NCBI GenBank assembly: GCA_001940645.1
Contig: MDVS01000044.1
Coordinates: 31,506-95,505 of the forward strand
Reading direction: 5' to 3'
DNA from: Candidatus Heimdallarchaeota archaeon LC_3
Lineage (GTDB): Archaea > Asgardarchaeota > Heimdallarchaeia > Hodarchaeales > LC-3
Length of the DNA stretch: 64,000 nt
Numbering within the stretch: the stretch's first letter is position 1; the number at the start of each line of letters is the position of its first letter. The notes under the pieces are model-generated. The model was not told the origin of the DNA and did no database searches. It saw only the letters and a program-made list of their open reading frames with translations. The position numbers and the translations under genes were made by a program. Positions 10,160 to 20,365 of this stretch are shown piece after piece.

Positions 10160-10999
10160 TTATTCTGGGAGTAATCCAGTTTCTCTCCTATATTTTCTAT
10201 ATTCATAAACTTCCTGTAACGATATTATCGTTGAAATGAAGCCATGATCTTTTTCATTGATTGTAACGAAAGCCGCATTTAATTCTTCTTCTGTAGTCCA
10301 TTTTATGCTTGGATTGAGAATACAAGATGCCCCACATGTCCAACTCTTACTGAATGATTGAATAGACCAATCTGCTACAGCTACTGGTAGGACATTCTCT
10401 CGGGAACGTGTTATTGCTAAAGAATACCATAGCCATTTTCCATACTCAATTAAATTTTCTTTTGGGACAACGGACATTGCTGGTACAAGAACAACATCTG
10501 GTAAATTATTTATTTCCTCTCGTATCAATTCTGGAAACCAAAAATCAGAACAAATTAGAATCTGAACTCGAATATTTACCGGTAGTGTTACAATTAGAGA
10601 TTTCGATCCTGGGGAAAAATTTAATTTTTTTTCATAATTAAACAACTTCTGCTTATCATAGAAATGTGTTTTACCATTAGAATCTGTAATAAAACTCCTG
10701 TTCTTCCATAATCCATTTTCATTAATTGCTGCACTTCCTGAAAATAAATTGAAATTGAATTTTTTTGTTAAGTCCTTACAATCCTCTAAAATATGCACGT
10801 AATCAATTGTTTTACTTGGATGACGAACTACATTTCCAAGTGCATATTCTGGAAGAACTAACATAGAAATATGACCGGAGTTTTCTTTTTTATTTGAATA
10901 ATAGTCCTCAATTTCATTTCTAATGTAATTCCACATTTCTTTTTGATCTTGATACTTCCTAATTAACTGTAAGCTTACCAATTCTATGTTTTTTTTCAT
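10160..10999 (-). CDS. Nitrilase-superfamily carbon-nitrogen hydrolase
   Basis: A 279-residue protein with the nitrilase triad: Glu51 in LPEYALGN, a Lys at about 116-118 in DKQKLF, and Cys150 in LICSDFWFPE. Members hydrolyse amides, nitriles or carbamoyl groups through a thioester on the cysteine. The neighbouring genes do not reveal the substrate. The Phe-Trp after the cysteine is a variation, since many amidases have a Tyr or Arg there. It ends convergently with the coiled-coil gene, separated by only 5 bp. Confidence 0.85.
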   Translation of the reverse strand: MKKNIELVSLQLIRKYQDQKEMWNYIRNEIEDYYSNKKENSGHISMLVLPEYALGNVVRHPSKTIDYVHILEDCKDLTKKFNFNLFSGSAAINENGLWKNRSFITDSNGKTHFYDKQKLFNYEKKLNFSPGSKSLIVTLPVNIRVQILICSDFWFPELIREEINNLPDVVLVPAMSVVPKENLIEYGKWLWYSLAITRSRENVLPVAVADWSIQSFSKSWTCGASCILNPSIKWTTEEELNAAFVTINEKDHGFISTIISLQEVYEYRKYRRETGLLPE

Positions 11000-11289
11000 A
11001 ATTTATCCTCAAACATTAAAATCTACAAGATTACCGATTTACTCAATAACTTAGTATCATTTGTAGTAGTATATCGAATTAATTATTTAATTACAATTTG
11101 AATGACATTTAGAACAATATAATTATTAATGCTTTGTCTATAATCAAATATTTAGAATTGTTATACCTTAAAATTTTTTTATGGAAATAATTTCTGCTAG
11201 ATTAGCCTTAACAGACTTATCGGTATGATTATTTCTTTGAATAATATTTCAAAAATGATAATTAATAAGAGTTTGGCCTCGAATTTTTA

Positions 11290-11898
11290 TTGATTTTTTA
11301 TAATAGTTTAATGAAGGGTGTACTATTTTTGATAGATCAACGTAAAGAAAAGGTTATTAGTGGTGCTAAGAGTATTTTAGAAACTAGGGACTTTAAAGTT
11401 GTTTCTGAGGGTTATAATTCTGATGAAGGAGTATATGATATTCTTGGAGAAAAACCTAAGGCTGGGGTTAAAAGCAAAAAAGAAAAAATTATTGTCAGAG
11501 TACCAGATGAAGATCCAGTCGGTGTACAAACTTTAAGAGATTTTCAAGAGCATCGAGCTACACAAAAAATAGAACACGCGATTTTATTAGCGTTAACAAA
11601 ATATACACATTATACAAAGAAGGAAGCAGAAAAAAATAATATAGAAATTTTCTCTATAAAATTTCCTTTTTTCGATCTCTTTCAGCACGATTTAGTTCCC
11701 ACAATGACTTTTGCAACTGAAGAGGAAAAAGCTGATTTAATTGAAAAATATAGTATAGATCTTAAACAGTTACCAAAAATTTTGTCAGAAGATCCTTCAG
11801 CCCAGCTACTAGGGGCAAAAATTGGAGATGTTGTTAAAATAGTAAGAGATAGTGCAACTGCTGGAAAATATACAACCTACAGGTACTGTATTGAATAA
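11290..11898 (+). CDS. rpo5: DNA-directed RNA polymerase subunit Rpo5 (RpoH/Rpb5) with an N-terminal jaw-like domain
   Basis: The last 70 residues (about 132-202) are the Rpo5/Rpb5 assembly domain: QHDLVP, then EKYSIDLKQLPKI, DPSAQLLGAKIGDVVKI and TAGKYTTYR. Typical archaeal Rpo5 consists of this domain only, about 80 residues. Here some 120 residues precede it, including VRVPDEDPVGVQTLRDF and KIEHAILLALTKYT. That order of strands and helices resembles the jaw domain of eukaryotic Rpb5 (a basic pattern of EEPKVGIKTIK and ITRAIIVV). Likely starts are TTG 11290, ATG 11311 or TTG 11329; an aagggtg before 11329 gives the best spacing. Subunit identity is firm; homology of the jaw is inferred by eye. 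Confidence 0.9.
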   Translation: MIFYNSLMKGVLFLIDQRKEKVISGAKSILETRDFKVVSEGYNSDEGVYDILGEKPKAGVKSKKEKIIVRVPDEDPVGVQTLRDFQEHRATQKIEHAILLALTKYTHYTKKEAEKNNIEIFSIKFPFFDLFQHDLVPTMTFATEEEKADLIEKYSIDLKQLPKILSEDPSAQLLGAKIGDVVKIVRDSATAGKYTTYRYCIE

Positions 11899-11919
11899 AA
11901 TCAGGGAATTAATTCAAGT

Positions 11920-14787
11920 TTATCTATTACTTCCTATAGAGATATTCTTCTTTCGAATATAAAGCAATCCTAAAATTAAAATTGGGAAAAATAAAACGTT
12001 TTGATAATTGATTTCGGTTATAGGATTTGAATTAACTGATTCAGATGGAATGATTGAAAAAACTTGCTTTCTTGGTGAGTTAGAACTAGGGACTAAATTT
12101 AGGTCTAATGGCTTATTTTTTCCATCTTCTATTAATTTCAAGGTTTGAAATCTTATTTGTGGTTGAGGATTCTCCCAATAGGTATAATTAACATTATCAT
12201 TAGGAATATCAGAAGAACCTTCTAAAGCAGGTACAGAAAATCTTATTGGTGACCAATTTGGAATCACTTCAGCAGTCAAAGTGTCAAACTCATAAACTAT
12301 AGAATCACCATCTAAAGATCCAATTCCAAATTCCTTCGCATCAACTATATTATCAGAAATAGCACCTATTAATGAGTTATTATTTTCATCTTTTAGACAA
12401 CTACCAGATGCATCACATGTCACTGCTCCATAAAGGGCAACGAAATTATAAATAGTTGGTCCATGAGGCACCGGACTTCGATAAATAAACTCTGTTTCTG
12501 CCAATCCTTGTGAATCACTATATATTGTGACTGAGAAAACATTTGTCGTATTTCCAGGTGAATTTGGATCAGGACCCCATTCTTTTAAACTAGTTGTGTT
12601 ATCAGGATTTATTCTTAATAACACAAAAGTAACTGGAGTGTCAGGAATGGGAAAATATCCACCAGTTGGAAAAGAACCTAACTTATTTGCTGCTGCGGTA
12701 TAAACCCCTATTCTAACGTGTCCAAGATGAGAAGTACCAACTATTGGTGCTAATAAAGATCTATCTAATTCAGTTGCTCTATCATACACTCCATCAAAGA
12801 TCCAGCTTCCAGTAGCATTAGATTTATAATCCACACCAACTCTTTTAGTCATATTTCCTAATATATCAAGTGGATCAATACTCCCAGCTTCATATTGATA
12901 CGGATCAATGAATTCTAAGACAGTTGAACTATCAATATCACGTACAGAAGCTATAGGATCAAAAATTACCCATTCATAAGAATATGAATCAGTTAAAGTG
13001 TTGTATAATGGAACAAGCACTTCGACCCAAGCATGTCGATAATAGGATTGCATCAAGGTTTTAACTGGATCAGATTTAATATCTCCGACAGAATACCCTT
13101 CAACCAAGCGAGTAGGGATACCGTAATAGCGAAGCATCATTGCTAAAGTTGTAGCAAAATGTAATCCAATTCCCCCACCCCTGTTGAGGAACCATTCAAC
13201 ATAATCAACACCAGGATCAGGATGAGGAGCTTCATTTCCTACGAATTCACCGATCCAGCTGTCATTATCAAAATAGAGTTTGTCACCGTTTATTATATTA
13301 AAAGTTCCTTGTGGATAAATTTGTTCAGGATTACCATAACTCGTTGGGTTAAGACTACGAGCAAATGTGTAGGCAATAGTAAATACAGAATCTGCGTTTG
13401 TAATATTTTCAGCTACTGCATCGGTCCACAGTTTCAAGGTTGGACTCCAATCAGTATAATCATTAATACCAGGTCCTGTAATTAACGTACCATCAGCAGT
13501 ATTTGGTAATTGTAAATAAACATTCTGTATTGCACTCCATTCTCCTGGAGAAAACAACTCAGGATTCCCATAAGCCCCGACCGGCTGGGCTGTTTGCTGA
13601 ATTTTCAGGTAATTAGGAACCAAAAAATCTTGTGTGTATGTTAATGGTACCTCTTCTTTAGGTCCTGCGGGTAATCCTTGTAAATCTAATTCAATATTCT
13701 GAGCCATTGTCAAATTGTTTGTAATATCATTGGTATTCTCGTAAATTTTACAATTATCTCCCATACTGGAACAAAATTGATCTCCTACCCTAATACTATC
13801 GCGGTTAATATATGAACCATATGCTCCACTCCATACTACTGGAATACTTTCTCTAAAACTTGTAGTGCTATAATTTATTTCGTGATCAATTTGTAGGGTA
13901 ACTACAGTATTGTTTCTGAACGTTGGTTCAACAGTTTCAGTTTCTAACCTGTATTCTGATGGTATAGGTTGAGAATAAGTCGGTTCTAAATCAAATCTTA
14001 AAGCATCAGATTGTTGTGTAAACCACGATCCTGAAAAGGCAATCGGATCATTATATTCATAACTCGTCCTTATACCTGTTTTGTAATAAGCCAAAGGACT
14101 ATGCGGATCAGTACTCCACGGATCAGGATTGATATTCGTTATATTAAAGACAACAAGATCAGGCTGAAGTAATCCTGCTGTCATTTGATCCATTAGGTTT
14201 TGTAAATAATAAGCGGCATTCCAACTCGGTTGATTGAATAGGCTAAAATCAACATCACTTGTGTCAAAATATTCGGGATTATTGATCTGACTGGCAGCTC
14301 CGAACCCTAGCGATGATAATAAGCTTCCACCAGTAAAAGCTAGCAAGAAAAACACAGGAGGAACAATATTTAGTACATTTTTACTTACATCAGTTTGAGA
14401 TATTGCATCGATTCTTTCTCTAAATGCCTTAGAAAAGATTATTGTGCCTAAAGCTCCAGCAGAAAAGGCGAAAAATAAAGTTGTGTCACCTACTGATTGT
14501 AATAATGAAACAGAAGATAAAATTTTGATTGTTTCAACACCTAGTCCTATTCCAAATCCACCAGCTAAACGCATATTTTTCCTTAAGAAGAAAATTTCAC
14601 CTAAAGTAGCAATAGATAATCCGCTCAAAACAAATGCGTCATTAATTAATTTTTCTGCAAGAATTGTTCCTTCACTTACTGATTGAAGAGCAAATGATAG
14701 TCCAGAAATTAGAAAATAAATAAATGATAAACCTGTAATGTATAAAACGAAACTTGGGGCACCTTGTCTTGCTAATTGGTTACTCAT
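11920..14787 (-). CDS. Membrane-anchored transglutaminase-like protein with a probably inactive core
   Basis: A 955-residue protein. Residues 1-180 hold several hydrophobic segments, then a large extracellular part rich in Asn, Ser, Thr and Pro, and a C-terminal membrane helix followed by Arg/Lys. A transglutaminase-like core lies at about 535-615: GGGIGLHFATTLAMMLRYYG, then GIPTRLVEGY, HAWVEV and FDPIA. The His and Asp of the triad are present, but the cysteine of the family pattern GxCxxFA is a glycine (GIGLHFA). The protein may therefore bind instead of cleave or cross-link. Bacterial and archaeal relatives are often multi-pass proteins acting on cell-surface proteins. No partner gene is adjacent. 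Confidence 0.8.
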   Translation of the reverse strand: MSNQLARQGAPSFVLYITGLSFIYFLISGLSFALQSVSEGTILAEKLINDAFVLSGLSIATLGEIFFLRKNMRLAGGFGIGLGVETIKILSSVSLLQSVGDTTLFFAFSAGALGTIIFSKAFRERIDAISQTDVSKNVLNIVPPVFFLLAFTGGSLLSSLGFGAASQINNPEYFDTSDVDFSLFNQPSWNAAYYLQNLMDQMTAGLLQPDLVVFNITNINPDPWSTDPHSPLAYYKTGIRTSYEYNDPIAFSGSWFTQQSDALRFDLEPTYSQPIPSEYRLETETVEPTFRNNTVVTLQIDHEINYSTTSFRESIPVVWSGAYGSYINRDSIRVGDQFCSSMGDNCKIYENTNDITNNLTMAQNIELDLQGLPAGPKEEVPLTYTQDFLVPNYLKIQQTAQPVGAYGNPELFSPGEWSAIQNVYLQLPNTADGTLITGPGINDYTDWSPTLKLWTDAVAENITNADSVFTIAYTFARSLNPTSYGNPEQIYPQGTFNIINGDKLYFDNDSWIGEFVGNEAPHPDPGVDYVEWFLNRGGGIGLHFATTLAMMLRYYGIPTRLVEGYSVGDIKSDPVKTLMQSYYRHAWVEVLVPLYNTLTDSYSYEWVIFDPIASVRDIDSSTVLEFIDPYQYEAGSIDPLDILGNMTKRVGVDYKSNATGSWIFDGVYDRATELDRSLLAPIVGTSHLGHVRIGVYTAAANKLGSFPTGGYFPIPDTPVTFVLLRINPDNTTSLKEWGPDPNSPGNTTNVFSVTIYSDSQGLAETEFIYRSPVPHGPTIYNFVALYGAVTCDASGSCLKDENNNSLIGAISDNIVDAKEFGIGSLDGDSIVYEFDTLTAEVIPNWSPIRFSVPALEGSSDIPNDNVNYTYWENPQPQIRFQTLKLIEDGKNKPLDLNLVPSSNSPRKQVFSIIPSESVNSNPITEINYQNVLFFPILILGLLYIRKKNISIGSNR

Positions 14788-15089
14788 TGTCTCACTTTTT
14801 AAAAAGAAATTAAATAATACAATTGATCGATAGATATTGTAGATTTTACGATTTATAAATAAACTTAATCTTGGGTTATACTCTTTTTACTATATTAAAT
14901 AGCTTTTACAATTTCTTTATTTAATGTTTCAATCATCTGATAATTTCCCAAATTTTCATTAAAGAATATTTTTGATATGTAGAAATAAATTTTATTTTTC
15001 CCTCACTTTTATTAAATTGAAATCAAAAAATGAAATTGTTTCGGGTTTTAATTCTAAAAAATATTCAAATCTAACATACCTAAATAAAT
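14788..15089. other. Intergenic region, 302 bp, no gene seen
   Basis: An AT-rich spacer between two leftward genes; it must carry the promoter of the transglutaminase-like gene. No motif stands out. Confidence 0.5.
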
Positions 15090-17732
15090 TTATCCATAAC
15101 AGTGATGTACACATTCATAACATGGTAAACTGCAAAAAGTGCATATGTTATATGTACTTTTATTTTTTCGTGTAACCACTAAGGTCGCCATATTACATAA
15201 CTTACAAAGACCATTTATTTCAATTGAAGATCCTGCTCTTATATTTGGAGCATTCCAACGTGTCTTGCATTTTAAGCATTCTATTACTGTTCTCCATTCA
15301 TCAAAAGAAAGAGCTACTTCTCCTTCAAAACATATTGGACATGATCCTAAACGGCCTCTTTCTGTTTTTGTCGAATAATCTCTATTAATATATGAATATG
15401 GACAGGTTGCATAATCACATCTGCTACAAAACAATAACCCTTCTTTATCTTGTCTATTAATCCAACAAGATGGACAAAATATCCACGATTTTGTTCCCGT
15501 GCCAACTTGAATAGGATAAATATCACATGCATGACACTGTTCATCTAATGGATATAATTCTCCTTTTTTTGGCAAAGGATAGCTCTGGTCACAGTTTTCA
15601 TTAGAGCATGTTAGGAATCGTTTATTTTTTAAGCTGTATTTTAAAATTAATTCTCCAGATCCACATTTTTTACCGCATGGACCAAAGGATTTTCCTTCTT
15701 TTGTTGATTTTTCTATGCTCTCTAACAGTATTGGGAATATTTCTGCTTTCTTCTCGGATAATTTCTTCAAATTTGACTCAGTTAAATCAATAACAGAATT
15801 ATCAACGTCTTTTGATGTTAGTGTTCCTTCTTGTATCTGTTTTGTCCAAGATTCAACAGTTTCTCGTACTTTTGGTATAATTAATTCTTCTGCATTGTCA
15901 GTAAATATTTTGAAAAATGCTTGTCCTAATTCAGTAGGCATTACTGAACGTCTAGGTTTTTGAACTTTAGCAAAACCTCTATTCTGAATTGTTTGAATAT
16001 GTTGAGAACGGGTTGCATCAGTACCAATATTTTGTTTTGACATTTCTCTTATTAATTGAGATTCAGTCCATAAGCTAGGAGGTTTTGTGTGTTCTAACTT
16101 ATTTTGAATTTCGATTACTATTTCTTCCCCCTTATTAACATCAGGGTGCGGACGTTCAGAAACTTTTTTATAAGGAAATATCTCTAAAAACCCCATTTTT
16201 TTAATATATTGTCCTTGATGAACAAATTCTTCTTCTAATATGACGATTTTTGTCTTGATTATCTTTAATTTTCCATCTTCCGATATGGTGCTGAAAAATT
16301 TCCTCACAATATAGTCATATATTCGCCACGCTATACTATTTTCAAAATCTGATCCTTTAAGAGCAGTAATAATATCATTTTCAGTTGCTGGTTTTACTGG
16401 TTGTATTGGTTCATGATCTTTAGTAAATCTACCTTTACTAGGTTTTTTAGCATTGCCTGATTTAACGCATAGTCTTGCAATATCTCCGTACACCTTGTGA
16501 TCATAAAACTTCTCACAACTTTTTGTTAAATCTTTATATAGATAATGAGAACTTTCTGTTCTAGGATAAGTTATAAATCCATTATTATAAAGTCTTTCAG
16601 CTAAATCAGAAATTAATTTTGGACCTACATTAAACAATCTTGCACAATCAGCTTCTAATGTATCAGTATCAAGTGGTTTAGGTCGTTCTATAACTTCTTC
16701 TGTCTTTTCAATATTTTTAACAACTGCATTATTATTAGCACCTAATTTTTTTAGAAAAATATCAACAGATTCCTTTTTTGTGACAGGAGAATTTGTCCAT
16801 TCAAATAAAAAGTCTTCTGAAATCTTTCTTTCCTTTTTTGTATTTGTAGGAGATGTTGTTTTTATTTTTGTTTTCTTTCCTTTTTTTGTTTTAACTAATT
16901 TCTGACTAGTAATTTCCTGTTGAAAAACGGCAAAAACTTTCCAGTAAGGTTCTGGAACAAATTTAAGTCTATTTTTAAATCTTTTTGTAACGATCCACAA
17001 TACAGAGGATTGACATGGTCCATAAGATATTAATCTTTTAATCCCCTTACCATTGCTTTGGATTCCTGATGTTAAAAATCTTGTAATAGAAGCTCCCATT
17101 CTTAAATCTTGTTTTCTTAAAGAATCAACGGATTCAATTAGTTTATCATCTAATCTAAACTGTGATTCAAATGCACTTTGTACAGCATTAACTGATGTTG
17201 CCGTAAATCTCATTCGGGTGATTTGTATAGGATTTGATGAAGCATTTGAAACTATTCTCGCTATTTGTCCTCCTATTGATTCACCTTGATTATCCCAATC
17301 AGTGGCTATAATCAATAAATCAATTTCAAAAGATAATTCTTCCAATTGCTCTACAAGGGCTTCTGATATAGGTAATTCTATAGGATCCAATTGGATTAAA
17401 TCTATTGGGTCACTTTCCAACCAATTAGTTTTTTTATCATAAGGAGGTGGATAATCAAATGTAGTTAGATGTCCTGTAACAGATGTAATCCTTACTTCTG
17501 CTTTAGGAACAATTATCAGTTCTTCTTTCGATTCATCACCGTTTTGTATAACAAGAGAAAGTTTTTCATTAAAATTTGATTCAAAAATGCTGTTATATCT
17601 AGATTTTCCTTTTTTAGTCTTAAATTTTATAGAGTTAACAGTAGCAAGAGCTTTAACAAAACTACGAGCAATACTAGGTTTTTCTGTTACAATCAATATT
17701 TTTCTAATCTGTTTGATCATATTAAAATCCAA
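15090..17732 (-). CDS. topA: Type IA DNA topoisomerase with a C-terminal zinc-ribbon array
   Basis: An 880-residue enzyme. The Toprim domain begins LIVTEKPSIARSF and contains ATDWDNQGESIGGQ (about residues 143-156), in which the acidic residues and the Glu are retained. The catalytic tyrosine is in GFITYPRTES (about residue 387). Such enzymes pass a single DNA strand to relax negative supercoils or decatenate DNA. From about residue 665 several CxxC pairs indicate four or more zinc ribbons. A lysine-rich insertion (about 275-310) interrupts the core. No reverse-gyrase helicase is attached, which suits a mesophile. The start is ATG 17732 or the in-frame ATG at 17720. Confidence 0.93.
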   Translation of the reverse strand: MDFNMIKQIRKILIVTEKPSIARSFVKALATVNSIKFKTKKGKSRYNSIFESNFNEKLSLVIQNGDESKEELIIVPKAEVRITSVTGHLTTFDYPPPYDKKTNWLESDPIDLIQLDPIELPISEALVEQLEELSFEIDLLIIATDWDNQGESIGGQIARIVSNASSNPIQITRMRFTATSVNAVQSAFESQFRLDDKLIESVDSLRKQDLRMGASITRFLTSGIQSNGKGIKRLISYGPCQSSVLWIVTKRFKNRLKFVPEPYWKVFAVFQQEITSQKLVKTKKGKKTKIKTTSPTNTKKERKISEDFLFEWTNSPVTKKESVDIFLKKLGANNNAVVKNIEKTEEVIERPKPLDTDTLEADCARLFNVGPKLISDLAERLYNNGFITYPRTESSHYLYKDLTKSCEKFYDHKVYGDIARLCVKSGNAKKPSKGRFTKDHEPIQPVKPATENDIITALKGSDFENSIAWRIYDYIVRKFFSTISEDGKLKIIKTKIVILEEEFVHQGQYIKKMGFLEIFPYKKVSERPHPDVNKGEEIVIEIQNKLEHTKPPSLWTESQLIREMSKQNIGTDATRSQHIQTIQNRGFAKVQKPRRSVMPTELGQAFFKIFTDNAEELIIPKVRETVESWTKQIQEGTLTSKDVDNSVIDLTESNLKKLSEKKAEIFPILLESIEKSTKEGKSFGPCGKKCGSGELILKYSLKNKRFLTCSNENCDQSYPLPKKGELYPLDEQCHACDIYPIQVGTGTKSWIFCPSCWINRQDKEGLLFCSRCDYATCPYSYINRDYSTKTERGRLGSCPICFEGEVALSFDEWRTVIECLKCKTRWNAPNIRAGSSIEINGLCKLCNMATLVVTRKNKSTYNICTFCSLPCYECVHHCYG

Positions 17733-17939
17733 AAATTGTATTTCAAGGAGTTTTTAATTTGTAAAGATGTCTGTTATTATAAATTATTTCGTTTTTTCGA
17801 CTTTAAGTTAAATTAAAATTCTCTTGGGAAGATTGCAAATTATTAGAAAGAATTGAATTTTTCTAAATAATAATTGATTTACATATTAATAATATTAACT
17901 AGGTTAAATTCATGTTTTAAATGATTTGGAATTAACAAC

Positions 17940-18437
17940 TTGACATTGAATATATTAATTACTGGAGCAACATGTACAGGGAAATCTACTCTTGGTAGCG
18001 AATTGTTGAAATCTCTTTCTGATTATGAATTAATAGAATCTAAAACTTTTTTGGAAGAACACAATTTATTGGAAGAATATGATCAGGATCGTCAAAGTTG
18101 GATATATTCTCCAGATAAATTAGATGAAAAACTTGAAGCATATCTGAAAACTAGGAATAATATTATTTTTAGCGGTGCACCAGCTCTAATTGATGAAAAA
18201 ATAGTAGAACTAATAATTGTTTTAATTTGTTTAAAACCTAAAATTTTAGAAGCAAGATTGGTTGAAAGAAATTATTCAAAAGCAAAGATTCTAGAAAATG
18301 TAGAAGCAGAACTTATGGGAGAAATTCAAGGAACTATTGAATCGTATTATTCTTTTGAAAAAATTCTTATCCTAGATAGTTGTGAAAATAATATTGACGC
18401 TCTCATTTCCAAAATAATCGACAAACTTAAACGGTAA
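17940..18437 (+). CDS. AK6/Fap7-type adenylate kinase
   Basis: A 165-residue P-loop kinase. Walker A is GATCTGKST (residues 9-17), and the C-terminal half contains RNYSKAKILENVEAELM, the typical signature of the AK6/Fap7 family. These small enzymes have adenylate kinase and ATPase activity and act in the last steps of small ribosomal subunit maturation in eukaryotes and archaea. The TTG at 17940 is the only start that leaves the P-loop intact. The middle section is less conserved than usual, so substrate range is uncertain. It precedes a zinc-ribbon gene by 87 bp. Confidence 0.85.
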   Translation: MTLNILITGATCTGKSTLGSELLKSLSDYELIESKTFLEEHNLLEEYDQDRQSWIYSPDKLDEKLEAYLKTRNNIIFSGAPALIDEKIVELIIVLICLKPKILEARLVERNYSKAKILENVEAELMGEIQGTIESYYSFEKILILDSCENNIDALISKIIDKLKR

Positions 18438-18524
18438 TAACTCATTTGAGCTAAATATTCCTACATACTTCACCGAGAATATGATTCATTAAATGAATGT
18501 TTCATAACTTCAAAATGAGAAAAT

Positions 18525-19367
18525 ATGTCCAATCCAATTCCAATTGACATTAGTTTTGCAAATATATCAGGTATTGTTACAATTGATAACAAACTCTACG
18601 ATTGTATGCAAATTCTTCAAACTTTATGTACGCAAGGTTTTCCCATTAAAAAATATGGTTCTTCACTAAAAATTGGTAATCAGGTGATCTCACCAATACC
18701 TTCTACCGAAAATATTCCAGTTTCTACACCTGCTGCCCAAAATATAATTCAATCTCAATTTACACAGCTTTTTGAGGAAATAAATCTTTTGAAACAAAAA
18801 ATTAATGCTAAAAATGATTCAGAGGTATTTTCTGGGACAAATTTAAATGATTCTCCAGAATCAGTTTTTGAACCAATCGAAGAAGAAACAAGATCTGAGT
18901 TAGATAATGGTCCTAAAGAATGGGAACATCTTATCCAAGATGAGAAAAATCCCCCTCACAAAAATTTTGATATTGGAGAAAGTAATTTACAAAGAAAATG
19001 GGAAAATCCAAATAGGGAAACTCCTTTAAATAACAAATTGCATCCAGATACGAAATTCAAGACTGAATACTATAGTTTGGGTATGAAATCAAAAAAAAGA
19101 AATGATCTTTCCAGTATTAATCCTCTTAATCGGATGCAATTTGATCAGGTAATCTCATCCAATAAAGACCAAAAATTAAATGATTCAATGGAAGAAAGCT
19201 CTTTAGAAAAATTGACAGAAGAATTGGTTTCAAAAATTGAAAAAAACCTTGTTTGCCCTAAATGTCTAAATACTTTACCAAATTCAGCATATTTCTGTTC
19301 AAGATGTGGATTAAAAGTTCAAAAAAAGGAATTAAATCTACCAGATGTCTACGAAAAAGAAAAATAA
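18525..19367 (+). CDS. Zinc-ribbon protein of unknown function
   Basis: A 280-residue protein. The first 70 residues (ending about VISPIPS) look folded, with alternating hydrophobic residues. The centre (80-230) is low-complexity and polar, probably disordered. A C-terminal zinc ribbon reads CPKC then CSRCG, about 15 residues apart. This layout is common in archaeal regulatory or adaptor proteins. It is downstream of the AK6-like gene and converges with the isoprenoid operon. No function can be given. Confidence 0.7.
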   Translation: MSNPIPIDISFANISGIVTIDNKLYDCMQILQTLCTQGFPIKKYGSSLKIGNQVISPIPSTENIPVSTPAAQNIIQSQFTQLFEEINLLKQKINAKNDSEVFSGTNLNDSPESVFEPIEEETRSELDNGPKEWEHLIQDEKNPPHKNFDIGESNLQRKWENPNRETPLNNKLHPDTKFKTEYYSLGMKSKKRNDLSSINPLNRMQFDQVISSNKDQKLNDSMEESSLEKLTEELVSKIEKNLVCPKCLNTLPNSAYFCSRCGLKVQKKELNLPDVYEKEK

Positions 19368-19403
19368 GTTCAACCGTTTTTTAATAATCATTTTTTCCTT
19401 TTT

Positions 19404-20339
19404 TCATCCAACAGTAGATTTCCATGCTCTAAATCCATTTTCTTCAAACGATTTAGCTATTTTATCTTGAGTTTCTTCATTTGGAGCTATAGCAATAGCC
19501 AATCCACCCCTTCCTGTTCCAGTCATCTTAGCACCTAATGCTCCATTAATACGAGCTAGATCAACTAGTGTATCTAGTTCTTTACAAGAAACAGTAATCT
19601 TTTGGAGAAGTGTGTGATTCAAATTCATCAATTTTCCTATTGTTTCTACATCTCCCTCTTCTAAAGCTTTTTTTGCTTTTTCTGAAATTTTCTGATATTC
19701 TATGAGATAATCATCAAATTCTTCGGAATTTTCTTCTTTTATTTTTTTCACATCTCCGACAACTTCAGTGGTTGATGCAGTTAATCCAGTGTTTCCTATT
19801 ACGAGAGGAATTTTTTTCTTAGATTCTATAGATTTAATTGTATTCTTTCCACCAGAAAGGTTTCTTTCAAACCAGATTAATCCACCGAAGGTTGCTGCTG
19901 CATTATCGATACCACTAGGAGTTCCATGATAGGCTTTCTCTCCTTCATAGGCTGCATCATTGATTTGCTCATCATTCCAACCCATTTTAAATTCTTCATT
20001 CAATGCACGAGCAAGAGATGCTACTTGTGCTGCTGACGCGCCAACACCACTCGCTGCATATAAATCACCAGCAAAATGAATATCTAACTTTTGTGTTTCA
20101 GTATCGATTTTCATAAAATCAATAACGTTTTGTATAGCTTCTTGGGCTTCATCAAATTTTTTCTTTTTATATCCAGGTGTAGCAGGACGTTGATCGTCAA
20201 CAGTCCATCCTTTTCCTTCATTAACAGTAATTGTAGCTACTGTTTGTGATCCTAATGCAGAAGCAATTGCTGGTAATCCATAAACAACAAAATGTTCTCC
20301 AAAAAGTATCGATTTTCCAAATCCTGATCCTGTCGACAT
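19404..20339 (-). CDS. mvk: Mevalonate kinase
   Basis: A 311-residue GHMP kinase. The N terminus (SGFGKSILFGEHFVVYGLPA) is typical of mevalonate kinases. The ATP loop is ASGVGASAAQVASLARALN, and GTGRGGLAIAIAP forms the third motif. The enzyme phosphorylates mevalonate to mevalonate 5-phosphate. It is the last gene of a leftward run with the two subunits of phosphomevalonate dehydratase and a UbiD-like decarboxylase, which together make the archaeal route to isopentenyl phosphate for membrane lipids. It follows the small subunit gene by 26 bp. Confidence 0.95.
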   Translation of the reverse strand: MSTGSGFGKSILFGEHFVVYGLPAIASALGSQTVATITVNEGKGWTVDDQRPATPGYKKKKFDEAQEAIQNVIDFMKIDTETQKLDIHFAGDLYAASGVGASAAQVASLARALNEEFKMGWNDEQINDAAYEGEKAYHGTPSGIDNAAATFGGLIWFERNLSGGKNTIKSIESKKKIPLVIGNTGLTASTTEVVGDVKKIKEENSEEFDDYLIEYQKISEKAKKALEEGDVETIGKLMNLNHTLLQKITVSCKELDTLVDLARINGALGAKMTGTGRGGLAIAIAPNEETQDKIAKSFEENGFRAWKSTVG

Positions 20340-20365
20340 AATTTCAATTTCCTATAATTATATGT

